Assembly (NCBI RefSeq): GCF_017874355.1 | Contig: NZ_JAGGLI010000013.1 | Coordinates: 1-64,000 of the forward strand | Origin: Acetoanaerobium pronyense | GTDB taxonomy: Bacteria > Bacillota > Clostridia > Peptostreptococcales > Filifactoraceae | Direction: 5' to 3' | Length of the DNA: 64,000 nt | Part shown: one piece after another, positions 53,102 through 62,296 of the stretch | Position numbering within the stretch: the stretch's first letter is position 1 | Layout: every line of letters starts with the position of its first letter | Made by a program: the position numbers and the translations under genes | The notes under the pieces: generated by a model | Seen by the model: the letters and a program-made list of their open reading frames with translations, nothing else | The model's database searches: none | Told to the model about the DNA's origin: nothing

Positions 53102-55447
53102 ATGATAAAAAAAAAGTGGATAATAAAAAATAATAATAAAACATCTATAATTGAAAAATTATTGGAAAACAGAAATATTTCAGTAAAAGAAAAAGATCTT
53201 TTTTTAAACGCAAATATAGAAAACCTTTATGATCCTTATTTAATGAAGGATTTACTTTTAGCAGTTGAGAGAATATTAAGTGCAATTGAAAACCAAGAAA
53301 AGATTTGTATATATGGCGATTATGATGTCGATGGAATTTCATCTGTATCTATTTTAAAACTTGCTTTTTTAAAAATAGGATACAATGTAGATTACTATAT
53401 TCCTAAAAGAGTTGAGGAAGGTTATGGACTCAATGAGGAAGCCCTTATGGATATCAAGAAAAATGGTGTTAGCTTAGTAATAACAGTTGACTGTGGAATA
53501 ACCTCTATAGAAGAAACCGACTTTGCAAACTCAATTGGTATAGACATGATAATTACAGACCATCATGAGTGCAAGGATATATTACCTAAAGCTATTGCAA
53601 TAATTAATCCTAAACAAAAAGAGTGCACATATCCCTATCCAAATTTATGTGGAGCTGGAATAGCTCTTAAGCTATCAGAAGGATTACTGTATAAACGTGG
53701 GATATATGATATAAATGAGCTTATTGAAATAGCATCCATTGCTACAATTGCAGATATTGTAGAACTTAAAGGTGAAAACCGTATTATAGTAAAAAAGGGG
53801 CTTGAAAAGTTAAAAAAACCAGTGAACCTAGGAATAAAAGCTTTGATATCTACATCTGGTCTAAATTTTAATAATATAAGCTCAACTGAAATTGCTTTTC
53901 TTTTGGCTCCTAGGATAAATTCTAGCGGAAGAATGGGAGATGCTGATCTTGGTGTAAGCCTCTTTTTATCTGAAAGTTATTCAAACGCCTTAGAAACCTC
54001 TAAAAAACTGGAAGCCTTAAATAAAAGAAGACAGGAAATAGAACATACAATTTATGAAGAGGCCCTAGAAATTATTAAAGAGAAAGAAAAAAATTCTACC
54101 ATTTTAGTCGCTTACTCTGAAAATTGGCATAGCGGAGTTATTGGAATTGTAGCCTCAAAGATAACAGAAAAATATAATAAACCAACCTTCATAATAGCAA
54201 TAGAAGATAATAATATTGGAAAAGGTTCTGGTAGAAGTATTGAGGGTTTTAATTTATTTGATGCCCTTGGTGGTGTGAGCTATTTGTTAGAAAAATATGG
54301 TGGTCATGAACAAGCTGCTGGGATTACAATAAATATGGATAATATACAAGCCTTTGAAAATGAAATTAACTCTTTGGGGGACTTTCGTATAGATAATACT
54401 ATGCTTGAGCCTAAAATATTTATTGATAGTGTGGTTGATAAAGACTCTTTAAATCTAGATATTTTAAATCAAATATCTCAGCTAGAGCCTTTTGGTATGG
54501 GAAATTCAAAACCTGTTTTTTCAATATCTGAAGTGAAGCTTAATGATGTAAAATTAATAGGTAAGGGTCAGAAGCATTTTAAGGGATATATAGAGAGTTC
54601 AATAGAGACTATTTGTTTCAATAAACCAGAGCTTTACGAAAAAATAAATTTTAATAACCCTATAGATTTGGTATTCGAAATGGGACTAAATGATTATCAA
54701 GGCAAAAATAACCTTCAGCTTTTTGTTAAGGATATTAAAGAAAGTTTCGAAAAATATAGAGTGTGGGATTCGTATCAACATAGATTAAAAACATTAAGAG
54801 AAAATGATTCTGAAAGATTCATTCCTCTAAATGAAACTATATCTTGTAAAAATATTCATGGTGAATCAAATGAATTTTATATGTTGCTTGATGGTAATGA
54901 AAAAACAGGAGTGTTTGTATATGATTATGAAGTATATACCGAATTAATTAGAAACTTGTTTTATAGAAATATTAATTTCTCTTTAGATCATAGCTCAAAT
55001 AATTATAAAATAGATATTATACTTATGCCAAATATTGATAAAATAGACCTTTGCATATATAATAATATTATTCTGGATGTCTCTATTAAGAAAATTTCAG
55101 AAAAACTTATAGAAACTTATTTTGAAAATATATATCTATATAATAATTATGAAAACAAAGATGTCTCTTTAAAAAATATCCCTTCAAGAGATACTATAGC
55201 AAATCTATATAAATTAGTAAAAAAACATTCAAATATTTATACAAGCATAGAGTTATTAACTAAGAGCTTGAAGACGAATCATATTTCACTTCTAAACAGT
55301 CTAGAAATTCTCAAAGAAATAGATTTAATAGAATATGATTTAATTAAAGAACATGTAAAAATATCATTTAATCAACCTGATTCTAATCAAAGATTCGATT
55401 TATCTCAAACTAAAACAATGAGATTTTTGAATAAAATTTTTAATTAA
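53102..55447 (+). CDS. recJ: Single-stranded-DNA-specific exonuclease RecJ
   Basis: 5'-3' ssDNA exonuclease. DHH motifs: YGDYDVDGISSVSIL, VITVDCGITS, IITDHHECKD, NPKQKECTYPYPNLCGAGIALKL, and the DHHA1 region GSGRSIEGFNLFDALGG with YGGHEQAAGI. 781 residues, with a C-terminal extension of about 200 residues beyond the core, as in Bacillus RecJ (786). Four bases after the kinase gene. apt follows after 42 bases. Confidence 0.94.
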   Translation: MIKKKWIIKNNNKTSIIEKLLENRNISVKEKDLFLNANIENLYDPYLMKDLLLAVERILSAIENQEKICIYGDYDVDGISSVSILKLAFLKIGYNVDYYIPKRVEEGYGLNEEALMDIKKNGVSLVITVDCGITSIEETDFANSIGIDMIITDHHECKDILPKAIAIINPKQKECTYPYPNLCGAGIALKLSEGLLYKRGIYDINELIEIASIATIADIVELKGENRIIVKKGLEKLKKPVNLGIKALISTSGLNFNNISSTEIAFLLAPRINSSGRMGDADLGVSLFLSESYSNALETSKKLEALNKRRQEIEHTIYEEALEIIKEKEKNSTILVAYSENWHSGVIGIVASKITEKYNKPTFIIAIEDNNIGKGSGRSIEGFNLFDALGGVSYLLEKYGGHEQAAGITINMDNIQAFENEINSLGDFRIDNTMLEPKIFIDSVVDKDSLNLDILNQISQLEPFGMGNSKPVFSISEVKLNDVKLIGKGQKHFKGYIESSIETICFNKPELYEKINFNNPIDLVFEMGLNDYQGKNNLQLFVKDIKESFEKYRVWDSYQHRLKTLRENDSERFIPLNETISCKNIHGESNEFYMLLDGNEKTGVFVYDYEVYTELIRNLFYRNINFSLDHSSNNYKIDIILMPNIDKIDLCIYNNIILDVSIKKISEKLIETYFENIYLYNNYENKDVSLKNIPSRDTIANLYKLVKKHSNIYTSIELLTKSLKTNHISLLNSLEILKEIDLIEYDLIKEHVKISFNQPDSNQRFDLSQTKTMRFLNKIFN

Positions 55448-55489
55448 AAATAATGTAGAGAGCTTTATCTCACATGAGGAGGATAATTA

Positions 55490-56002
55490 ATGGATTTAAA
55501 ATCTAAAATAAGAGAGATTGAAAATTTCCCGAAAGAAGGTATCAGCTTTAAAGATATAACTACTCTTTTAAAGGATAGAAATGCCTTTTCATACGCTGTA
55601 AATAAGATAGTGGATGATTTAAAAGACAAGGAGATCGACTATGTAGTAGGCCCAGAAGCTAGAGGCTTCTTAATGGGAGCTGCTGTAGCATATGCTTTAG
55701 GTGTAGGCTTTATACCAGTTAGAAAGCCTGGAAAGCTTCCAAGCAAAACTACAAGACTTGACTATGAGCTTGAATATGGAACTGACTCATTAGAAATACA
55801 TTCTGATGCAATAAGCCAGGGAGATAAAATTGCTATAGTGGATGACTTGCTTGCAACAGGTGGAACGGTAAGAGCTGTAGCTGAGCTAATTGAATCTCTT
55901 GGAGGAGAAATTGCTGCAATGGAATTTTTAATTGAACTTGAAGATCTTAACGGAAGAGATAAACTTGACGGGTATCATATAAACTCTTTGGTTAATTACT
56001 AA
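55490..56002 (+). CDS. apt: Adenine phosphoribosyltransferase
   Basis: Salvages adenine to AMP with PRPP. The type I PRT signature [20 protein letters not shown] is present, with [10 protein letters not shown] and [20 protein letters not shown]. 170 residues, normal. AGGAGGAT precedes the ATG. Lies between recJ and rel, the normal clostridial order. Confidence 0.96.
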   Translation: MDLKSKIREIENFPKEGISFKDITTLLKDRNAFSYAVNKIVDDLKDKEIDYVVGPEARGFLMGAAVAYALGVGFIPVRKPGKLPSKTTRLDYELEYGTDSLEIHSDAISQGDKIAIVDDLLATGGTVRAVAELIESLGGEIAAMEFLIELEDLNGRDKLDGYHINSLVNY

Positions 56003-56081
56003 TTTTTATACGTATAAATATATCTTATAAATAAAGATTCAATCTTGTTGTGTTAACAATAAGTCAATGTAATCTCCACAA

Positions 56082-56112
56082 AAAATAGTTGGCTTTAGCC
56101 GACTATTTTTTA
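56082..56112 (+). terminator. Terminator after apt
   Basis: AAAATAGTTGGC (56082-56093) pairs with GCCGACTATTTT (56098-56109) with one G-T pair, four-base loop, then Ts. Confidence 0.85.
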
Positions 56113-56227
56113 TAAAATATTTAATTGAGCAATAATAAATCTCAATTTTTCATCTAAAAGTTGTGATTTATTATTGCTCTTATAAGACTTTTTTATTCTC
56201 CCAAAACTGAAAACGCAGGTGATTATT

Positions 56228-58405
56228 ATGTTAGAGAATTTATTGCTTATGATAGAACAATATAATCCTGATGCTAATTTAGAATTAGTAATCAAGGCTT
56301 ATAACTATGCCTATAATTCCCATGAGGGCCAATATAGAAAATCTGGAGAAAAATATATAGTTCATCCACTTGAAGTTGCTAAAATTTTAGCAGAACTTGA
56401 AATGGATGTCCATACTATTACTGCAGGTCTACTTCATGATGTGGTAGAAGATACTAAGGCAACATTTGAAGATATAGAAAAGCAATTCGGTACAGAAGTT
56501 GCAGAATTAGTTGATGGTGTTACAAAACTTGGAAAGCTAGAATATAAATCAAAAGAAGAAACTCAGGCCGAAAATCTTCGAAAAATGTTTATGGCCATGG
56601 GAAAAGACATAAGAGTAATTCTTATAAAGCTTGCTGACAGACTTCATAATATGAGAACCTTAAAATATATGTCAGAAGAAAAAGCTAAAGAAAAAGCTAC
56701 TGAAACTATAGAAATCTTCGCCCCTATAGCCCATAGACTGGGTATATCTAGGATAAAATGGGAGATGGAAGATATAGCTTTAAGATATATTGACCCTCAA
56801 GGATACTATGAACTTGTAGACAAGGTCTCTAAAAAAAGAAGGGAAAGAGAAGCTTATATAGAAGGAGTTATAAATCTCTTAAATGAAAGAATCTCGGAAG
56901 CTTCTATTGATGGAGATATAAAAGGGAGAGCTAAGCATTTTTATAGTATATATAGAAAAATGAAATACCAAAACAAGGCTTTTGAAGAAATATATGATCT
57001 GATGGCTGTAAGAATTTTAGTAGATACATTAAAGGATTGCTATGGAGTTGTAGGAATCGTTCATACCATATGGAAACCTATGCCTGGACGTTTTAAAGAC
57101 TATATAGCTATGCCTAAGCCAAACATGTATCAGTCTCTTCATACCACTGTACTTGGTCCTGATGGTGAACCTCTTGAAATCCAGATAAGAACCAAAGACA
57201 TGCATAGAACAGCAGAATTTGGTATAGCAGCACACTGGAAATACAAAGAAGGAAAAATTGACTCAGATGAATCTGACATGGAAAAAAAGCTATCCTGGCT
57301 AAGACAGATGATGGAGTGGCAAAAGGATGTATCAGATCCAAAAGAGTTTATGGAATCTTTAAAAATTGATCTTTTTACAAATCAAGTATTTGTATTTACT
57401 CCAAAAGGAGATGTAGTAGAACTACCTGCAGGATCTACCCCTTTGGATTTTGCTTACAAAGTCCATTCAGATGTTGGAAATAGTTGTATTGGTGCTAAAA
57501 TAGATGGAAGAATAGTACCACTTGAATACTCACTAAAAAATGGAAATATAATAGAAGTCCTCACTTCTTCTAATTCAAATGGCCCTAGTAGAGATTGGAT
57601 AAATATAGTCAAAAGCTCACATGCAAAAAATAAGATAAGACAGTGGTTTAAAAAAGAACGTAGAGAAGAAAATATAGAAAAAGGAAAAGAAATCCTAGAA
57701 AGAGAAACAAAAAGACAGGGATATCCCATAAGTGACTTTTTAAAGCACAAATATTTAACCCAAGTAGCAAAAGTAGTTACCCAGGGAAATGAAGATGATC
57801 TCTATGCGGCTTTAGGTTATGGAGGTATTACATTAAGCCAAGTAATGCCAAGAATAAAAGAAAAGTACGAAGTTGATCATCCAAAGGTAAAAGAAGAAAA
57901 ACCTTTAGAAAAAATAAATAACACTAAAACTCAAAGAAAAAAAATAAATAATCAAGGTGTAAGAGTAAAGGAAATAGATAATATATTGATAAGATTTGCA
58001 AAATGCTGTAATCCATTACCTGGAGATGACATATTAGGTTATATAACCAAGGGCAGGGGAGTTTCAATCCATAGAGCTGATTGCCCAAATGTAAAAAGTG
58101 AGAATGATCCAATTCATGGAAGACTTGTAGAAGTAGAATGGGACAATGATAAAAATAAGGATAAGAGTTTTGAAGCTGAAGTTCAGATTAAGGCAATTGA
58201 TAGGAGAGGTTTATTTACAGATGTAAGTCGAATATTTGCCGATGAAAAAATAACTGTAAATGGAATTAATGCCAAAACCTCCAAAGACGGCTCTGCTATT
58301 ATGAATGTTGTTCTTGAAGTTTCAAGCAAAGAACAGCTAAAAAGCATTATGAATCAAATTAAAAGAGTAGAAGGAGTAATGGATGTGTTTAGGATATTTA
58401 ACTAG
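56228..58405 (+). CDS. rel: Bifunctional (p)ppGpp synthetase/hydrolase Rel
   Basis: Stringent-response enzyme, 726 residues. HD hydrolase domain with HEGQYRKSGEKYIVHPLEVAKIL, GLLHDVVEDTKAT and LADRLHNMRTL; synthetase domain with HFYSIYRKMKYQNKAFEEIYDLMAVRI and GRFKDYIAMPKPNMYQSLHT, the RXKD form typical of bifunctional Rel; TGS (FTPKGDVVELPAGSTPLDFAY), a zinc-finger region AKCCNPLPGDDILGYI and a C-terminal ACT domain. The ATG at 56228 has CAGGTG before it. Only copy in the window. Confidence 0.95.
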   Translation: MLENLLLMIEQYNPDANLELVIKAYNYAYNSHEGQYRKSGEKYIVHPLEVAKILAELEMDVHTITAGLLHDVVEDTKATFEDIEKQFGTEVAELVDGVTKLGKLEYKSKEETQAENLRKMFMAMGKDIRVILIKLADRLHNMRTLKYMSEEKAKEKATETIEIFAPIAHRLGISRIKWEMEDIALRYIDPQGYYELVDKVSKKRREREAYIEGVINLLNERISEASIDGDIKGRAKHFYSIYRKMKYQNKAFEEIYDLMAVRILVDTLKDCYGVVGIVHTIWKPMPGRFKDYIAMPKPNMYQSLHTTVLGPDGEPLEIQIRTKDMHRTAEFGIAAHWKYKEGKIDSDESDMEKKLSWLRQMMEWQKDVSDPKEFMESLKIDLFTNQVFVFTPKGDVVELPAGSTPLDFAYKVHSDVGNSCIGAKIDGRIVPLEYSLKNGNIIEVLTSSNSNGPSRDWINIVKSSHAKNKIRQWFKKERREENIEKGKEILERETKRQGYPISDFLKHKYLTQVAKVVTQGNEDDLYAALGYGGITLSQVMPRIKEKYEVDHPKVKEEKPLEKINNTKTQRKKINNQGVRVKEIDNILIRFAKCCNPLPGDDILGYITKGRGVSIHRADCPNVKSENDPIHGRLVEVEWDNDKNKDKSFEAEVQIKAIDRRGLFTDVSRIFADEKITVNGINAKTSKDGSAIMNVVLEVSSKEQLKSIMNQIKRVEGVMDVFRIFN

Positions 58406-58414
58406 GAGGAAACA

Positions 58415-58876
58415 ATGAGAGCTGTAGTCCAAAGAGTGAAATCTTCTAGCGTAAAAATTGTGGAAAACAATGAATATAAAACTATGGGAGAAATAAAAAG
58501 TGGTTTTTTAGTTCTTCTAGGTATAAAAAATGATGATACAAGTAAAGACTTAGAATATATAGTTGATAAAATATCAGGATTGAGAATTTTTGAAGATAAA
58601 GAGGGAAAAATGAACCTATCTTTATTGGATATAAAAGGAGAGCTATTGCTTGTATCGCAGTTTACCTTGTATGGAGACTGCAGAAAAGGAAAAAGACCAA
58701 GCTTTACAGAAGCAGCAAGGCCCGAAAAAGCTATACCTTTATATGAAGAATGTATCTCTAAATTTAAAGAAAAAGGAATTAATGTTGAAACTGGAGTTTT
58801 TGGCGCTGAAATGATGGTAAGTATAGAAAACGACGGGCCTGTAACTATACTTATTGACTCAGAAAAAAATTTTTAG
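58415..58876 (+). CDS. dtd: D-aminoacyl-tRNA deacylase
   Basis: Removes D-amino acids mischarged on t[26 protein letters not shown] and the cross-subunit Gly-cisPro motif in [14 protein letters not shown] are diagnostic. 153 residues. TAGGAGG precedes the ATG; nine bases after rel, the classical rel-dtd pair. Confidence 0.96.
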   Translation: MRAVVQRVKSSSVKIVENNEYKTMGEIKSGFLVLLGIKNDDTSKDLEYIVDKISGLRIFEDKEGKMNLSLLDIKGELLLVSQFTLYGDCRKGKRPSFTEAARPEKAIPLYEECISKFKEKGINVETGVFGAEMMVSIENDGPVTILIDSEKNF

Positions 58877-58885
58877 GAGGACTTT

Positions 58886-59512
58886 ATGTTTTTACAAAGA
58901 TTAGAAGCTGGAATATATGGAGTAAACTGCTATATTGTAGGGGATGAAAATACACAAAAGTGTATTGTTATAGATCCAGGAGGAGATTTCGAAAAAATAA
59001 ACGAAATTTTGCTGGAAAATGAATTTCAATTAAAATACGTAGTTCTAACCCATGGACATGGAGATCATATAGGAGCAACTAAAAGACTTTTAACTGAGTA
59101 TGACTGTAAACTAGTAGCTCATTTTTTAGAAAAAGATATATTAAACGACCCAAAACTTAACCTTTCAAATCAAATTGGAAATGAAGAAATAGTTTTAGAG
59201 GCGGACTTATATGTTCACGATAATGATAAGATTGAGCTTGGTGATTTAAATATACAAATAATTCATACTCCAGGCCATACTAAAGGATCTATTACTTTAA
59301 TAATTAATGATAATCTATTTACTGGAGATACTCTTTTTTCGGGATCTATAGGAAGAACTGATTTATATAGTGGAGATTTTTCCCAAATGAAAAAATCCTT
59401 AAATAAACTTAAATCTTTAGATGATGAATTTGTAGTTTTTCCAGGACATGGACCTGCAAGTAGACTAGGAATAGAAAAGGTAACAAATCCATATCTTGTT
59501 GGAGAAGACTAA
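58886..59512 (+). CDS. MBL-fold hydrolase (glyoxalase II-like)
   Basis: 208 residues of the metallo-beta-lactamase fold. The HxHxDH motif is LTHGHGDHIGA, followed by HTPGHTKGS, FTGDTLFSGSIGRTD and FPGHGP, the normal metal ligands. The narrow length and motif set fit hydroxyacylglutathione-hydrolase-like proteins seen in the rel-dtd-hemZ cluster of Clostridia; substrate unknown. AGGAGG precedes the ATG. Overlaps hemZ start by one base. Confidence 0.9.
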   Translation: MFLQRLEAGIYGVNCYIVGDENTQKCIVIDPGGDFEKINEILLENEFQLKYVVLTHGHGDHIGATKRLLTEYDCKLVAHFLEKDILNDPKLNLSNQIGNEEIVLEADLYVHDNDKIELGDLNIQIIHTPGHTKGSITLIINDNLFTGDTLFSGSIGRTDLYSGDFSQMKKSLNKLKSLDDEFVVFPGHGPASRLGIEKVTNPYLVGED

Positions 59513-60966
59513 TGATAGTTAAGGTTGATAAAGAGGAGTATAATTATGATTTAAAAGAACTTGCAAAATCCTTTGGAATTGATATTAAAATTGAGACTAT
59601 AGACTTATTAGAATCTCATGGTGTTTCAATGGAGAATTTTATTGTTCTTCAAGGGGACTCAGAAAATAAAATAATTGGGAAATATTATAATAACTTTCTT
59701 TTAGAAAAAGAGATTTTCCAGTCAAGAGAAGACTTTCTAAGTGAAAAAAATATTTATAAAAGACTCTTTTATTCCTTACTATCAGATATTACAAAAGTTT
59801 CTTTGCCATGGGGAATCTTAACTGGGATAAGACCAGTTAAGATAGTACATAAAATGCTAAAAGAACAACTGACAAGAAATCAAATTAGGACTTCTTTAGT
59901 AAAAGAGTATTATATTCAAGAAAAAAAAGCAGATTTAATCATTGATATAGCCTTTAGACAAAATACCCTTTTAAATAAAATCAAAGACACTGTAGCTATA
60001 TATATATCAATCCCTTTTTGCCCTAGCAGATGTAATTATTGTTCCTTTTTTTCATGTGATATAAAAACAGAATCTAATTTGGTAGATGATTATCTCCTTT
60101 CATTAAAATACGAAATACAGAAAGTGTTTGAGTCTGACTATCTTAAAGATAAAATAATAACTAGTATTTACATAGGAGGAGGCACCCCTAGCTCCATAAA
60201 TGAAAAGCAACTTGAATTTTTAATGAATACTATTGATGAAAATATAAATAAAAATAATATCCTTGAATTTACGTTTGAGGGTGGCCGTCCCGAGACACTA
60301 AATTCAGAAAAACTAAAAATCTTAAAAACATTTAATGTTACAAGGTTGTCAATAAACCCTCAGACAATGAACGATAAAACTTTAATTAAAATTGGAAGAA
60401 ATCATACATCAAAAGATATCATTGATTGTTTTAATTTAGCTAGAAAAAATGGATTCGATAATATAAATATGGATATAATATTGGGGCTTGAAGACGAAAC
60501 TGCTGAAGAACTTGAAAACACTCTAAAAGAAATAAAAAAGCTTCATCCAGAAAGCTTAACCGTACATACACTATCCCTTAAAAGAGCATCTAAACTAATT
60601 GAGTCTGTAAAAAAAGATAAAACAAAATTAAATACTAATGATATATATATGTTTATGAGTATGACAGAGCAATATGCTAAGGATATGAATCTGCACCCAT
60701 ATTATTTATATAGGCAAAAAAATATATTATTAAACCTTGAAAATATTGGATATTCCAAATCTAGCCTAGAGTCATTTTATAACATTGGAATAATGGAAGA
60801 AAAACAAACTATTTTAGCTTTTGGTGCAGGTGCTATATCTAAGTTTTATTATGAACCAAATGATAGAATAGAGAGAATTCCAAATATAAAAGATGTACGA
60901 TTATATATAAAAAGAATAGATGAGCTAATAGAGAAAAAATTGAAGGAGGTAGAAAAATGGAGTTAA
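59512..60966 (+). CDS. hemZ: Coproporphyrinogen dehydrogenase HemZ-type radical SAM protein
   Basis: 484 residues. An N-terminal region (about 1-160) precedes the radical SAM domain with the cluster motif CPSRCNYCSFFSC, then YIGGGTPSSINEKQL, FEGGRPETLN and RLSINPQTMNDKTL. The C-terminal region has LTVHTLSLKRASKL. HemZ was described as an anaerobic coproporphyrinogen oxidase, but related proteins often transfer heme (HemW-like). No other heme genes are in the window. Its 3' end overlaps hisS by ten bases. Confidence 0.88.
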   Translation: MIVKVDKEEYNYDLKELAKSFGIDIKIETIDLLESHGVSMENFIVLQGDSENKIIGKYYNNFLLEKEIFQSREDFLSEKNIYKRLFYSLLSDITKVSLPWGILTGIRPVKIVHKMLKEQLTRNQIRTSLVKEYYIQEKKADLIIDIAFRQNTLLNKIKDTVAIYISIPFCPSRCNYCSFFSCDIKTESNLVDDYLLSLKYEIQKVFESDYLKDKIITSIYIGGGTPSSINEKQLEFLMNTIDENINKNNILEFTFEGGRPETLNSEKLKILKTFNVTRLSINPQTMNDKTLIKIGRNHTSKDIIDCFNLARKNGFDNINMDIILGLEDETAEELENTLKEIKKLHPESLTVHTLSLKRASKLIESVKKDKTKLNTNDIYMFMSMTEQYAKDMNLHPYYLYRQKNILLNLENIGYSKSSLESFYNIGIMEEKQTILAFGAGAISKFYYEPNDRIERIPNIKDVRLYIKRIDELIEKKLKEVEKWS

Positions 60967-62228
60967 GAAGACCACGTGGAACTCAAGATATACTTCCTAA
61001 AGATGCTTTAAAATGGAACTATATTGAAGGATTATTTAAGAAGGTATGTAAGAATTTTTCCTATGGAGAAATGAGAACTCCCGCTTTTGAATATACAGAA
61101 CTTTTTAAAAGAGGTGTAGGAGATACAACTGATATTGTTCAAAAAGAGATGTTTACTTTTGATACAAAATCAAATGAAAGTATTACTTTAAAACCCGAAG
61201 GAACTGCACCTGTCGTAAGATCATTTATAGAAAACAAAGTATATGCAGATGTACAGCCTACTAAAATATTCTATATAACTCCATGTTTTAGATACGAAAG
61301 ACCTCAAGCTGGAAGATTAAGAGCATTTCATCAGTTTGGAATTGAAGTTTTTGGAAGTGATTCTCCCGCTATAGACGCAGAAGTTATTGCACTAGCTATG
61401 GATTTTTTCGATAGATTAGGTCTTACTGATAAGTTAGAACTCAGGATTAATTCAGTTGGAAATATAAATAGCAGAAAAAATTATAACTCTATTCTTAAGG
61501 ATTTCCTTTCAAAGGATTTAGAAAAACTCTGCAAAACCTGCCAAGAGAGATATGAAAAAAATCCAATGAGAATACTTGACTGTAAAATAGAATCTTGTAA
61601 TCAGATTACAAAAAATGCACCTTTAATGCTTAATCATCTGGACGAAGAAAGTCGTACTCATTTTGAAAGTTTGAAAGAAAATTTAGATTCACTTAATATA
61701 AAATATACTGTCGATCCATTAATTGTAAGAGGACTAGATTATTATACAAAAACAGCCTTTGAAATAGTATCCAAAGATATTGGAAGTCAATCTACTGTTT
61801 GTGGGGGCGGAAGATATGATGGTCTTATCAATGAACTAGGAGGCCCAGATATATCAGGGGTAGGGTTTGGACTTGGAATTGAAAGACTCCTTCTCACTTT
61901 AGAAAGTCTAAATCTATCTCCTTGGCAAAAGGATGGCTTAGATGTATTTATAGCTACTCTAGGTGAAAAAGCTTCTTTAGAAGCAACTAAAATTTTGCAT
62001 ATTCTTAGAAAAAATGATATAAGTTGTGATAAGGACTATTTAGAAAGAAGTATAAAAGCTCAATTCAAACTAGCAAATAAAAGAAATTCTAGATTTACTA
62101 TAGTAATTGGAGAGAATGAAATCATTGAAAATAAAGTGATTTTAAAAGACATGAAGAATTCTACTCAAACAGAAATCGGTATTCAAAATATAGTTGATGA
62201 GGTAATAAGGCTATCATCTGCTAAATAA
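60957..62228 (+). CDS. hisS: Histidine-tRNA ligase
   Basis: Charges tRNA-His. RRPRGTQDILP, PEGTAPVVRSFIENK, RYERPQAGRLRAFHQFGIE (motif 2), LIVRGLDYYTKTAFE, CGGGRYDGLI and GFGLGIERLLL are typical. 423 residues. AAGGAGG precedes the ATG, inside the hemZ end. aspS follows after a 68-base gap. I see no T-box leader in front of either gene, although one is common in this family of genes in other Firmicutes. Confidence 0.96.
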   Translation: MELRRPRGTQDILPKDALKWNYIEGLFKKVCKNFSYGEMRTPAFEYTELFKRGVGDTTDIVQKEMFTFDTKSNESITLKPEGTAPVVRSFIENKVYADVQPTKIFYITPCFRYERPQAGRLRAFHQFGIEVFGSDSPAIDAEVIALAMDFFDRLGLTDKLELRINSVGNINSRKNYNSILKDFLSKDLEKLCKTCQERYEKNPMRILDCKIESCNQITKNAPLMLNHLDEESRTHFESLKENLDSLNIKYTVDPLIVRGLDYYTKTAFEIVSKDIGSQSTVCGGGRYDGLINELGGPDISGVGFGLGIERLLLTLESLNLSPWQKDGLDVFIATLGEKASLEATKILHILRKNDISCDKDYLERSIKAQFKLANKRNSRFTIVIGENEIIENKVILKDMKNSTQTEIGIQNIVDEVIRLSSAK

Positions 62229-62296
62229 GTGCTAAAATTTATGTAAAAATTAAACTATCACTATAAATTAAAACTAAAAAAAGCAGGAGGTCTTAA

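Noticed and set aside
56003-56227. A possible small gene or RNA in the apt-rel gap of 225 bases
   Set aside because: Apart from the apt terminator I see only AT-rich sequence and the rel ribosome site.
62229-62296. Possible T-box leader in front of aspS
   Set aside because: Only 68 bases, no stem I or antiterminator pattern visible.
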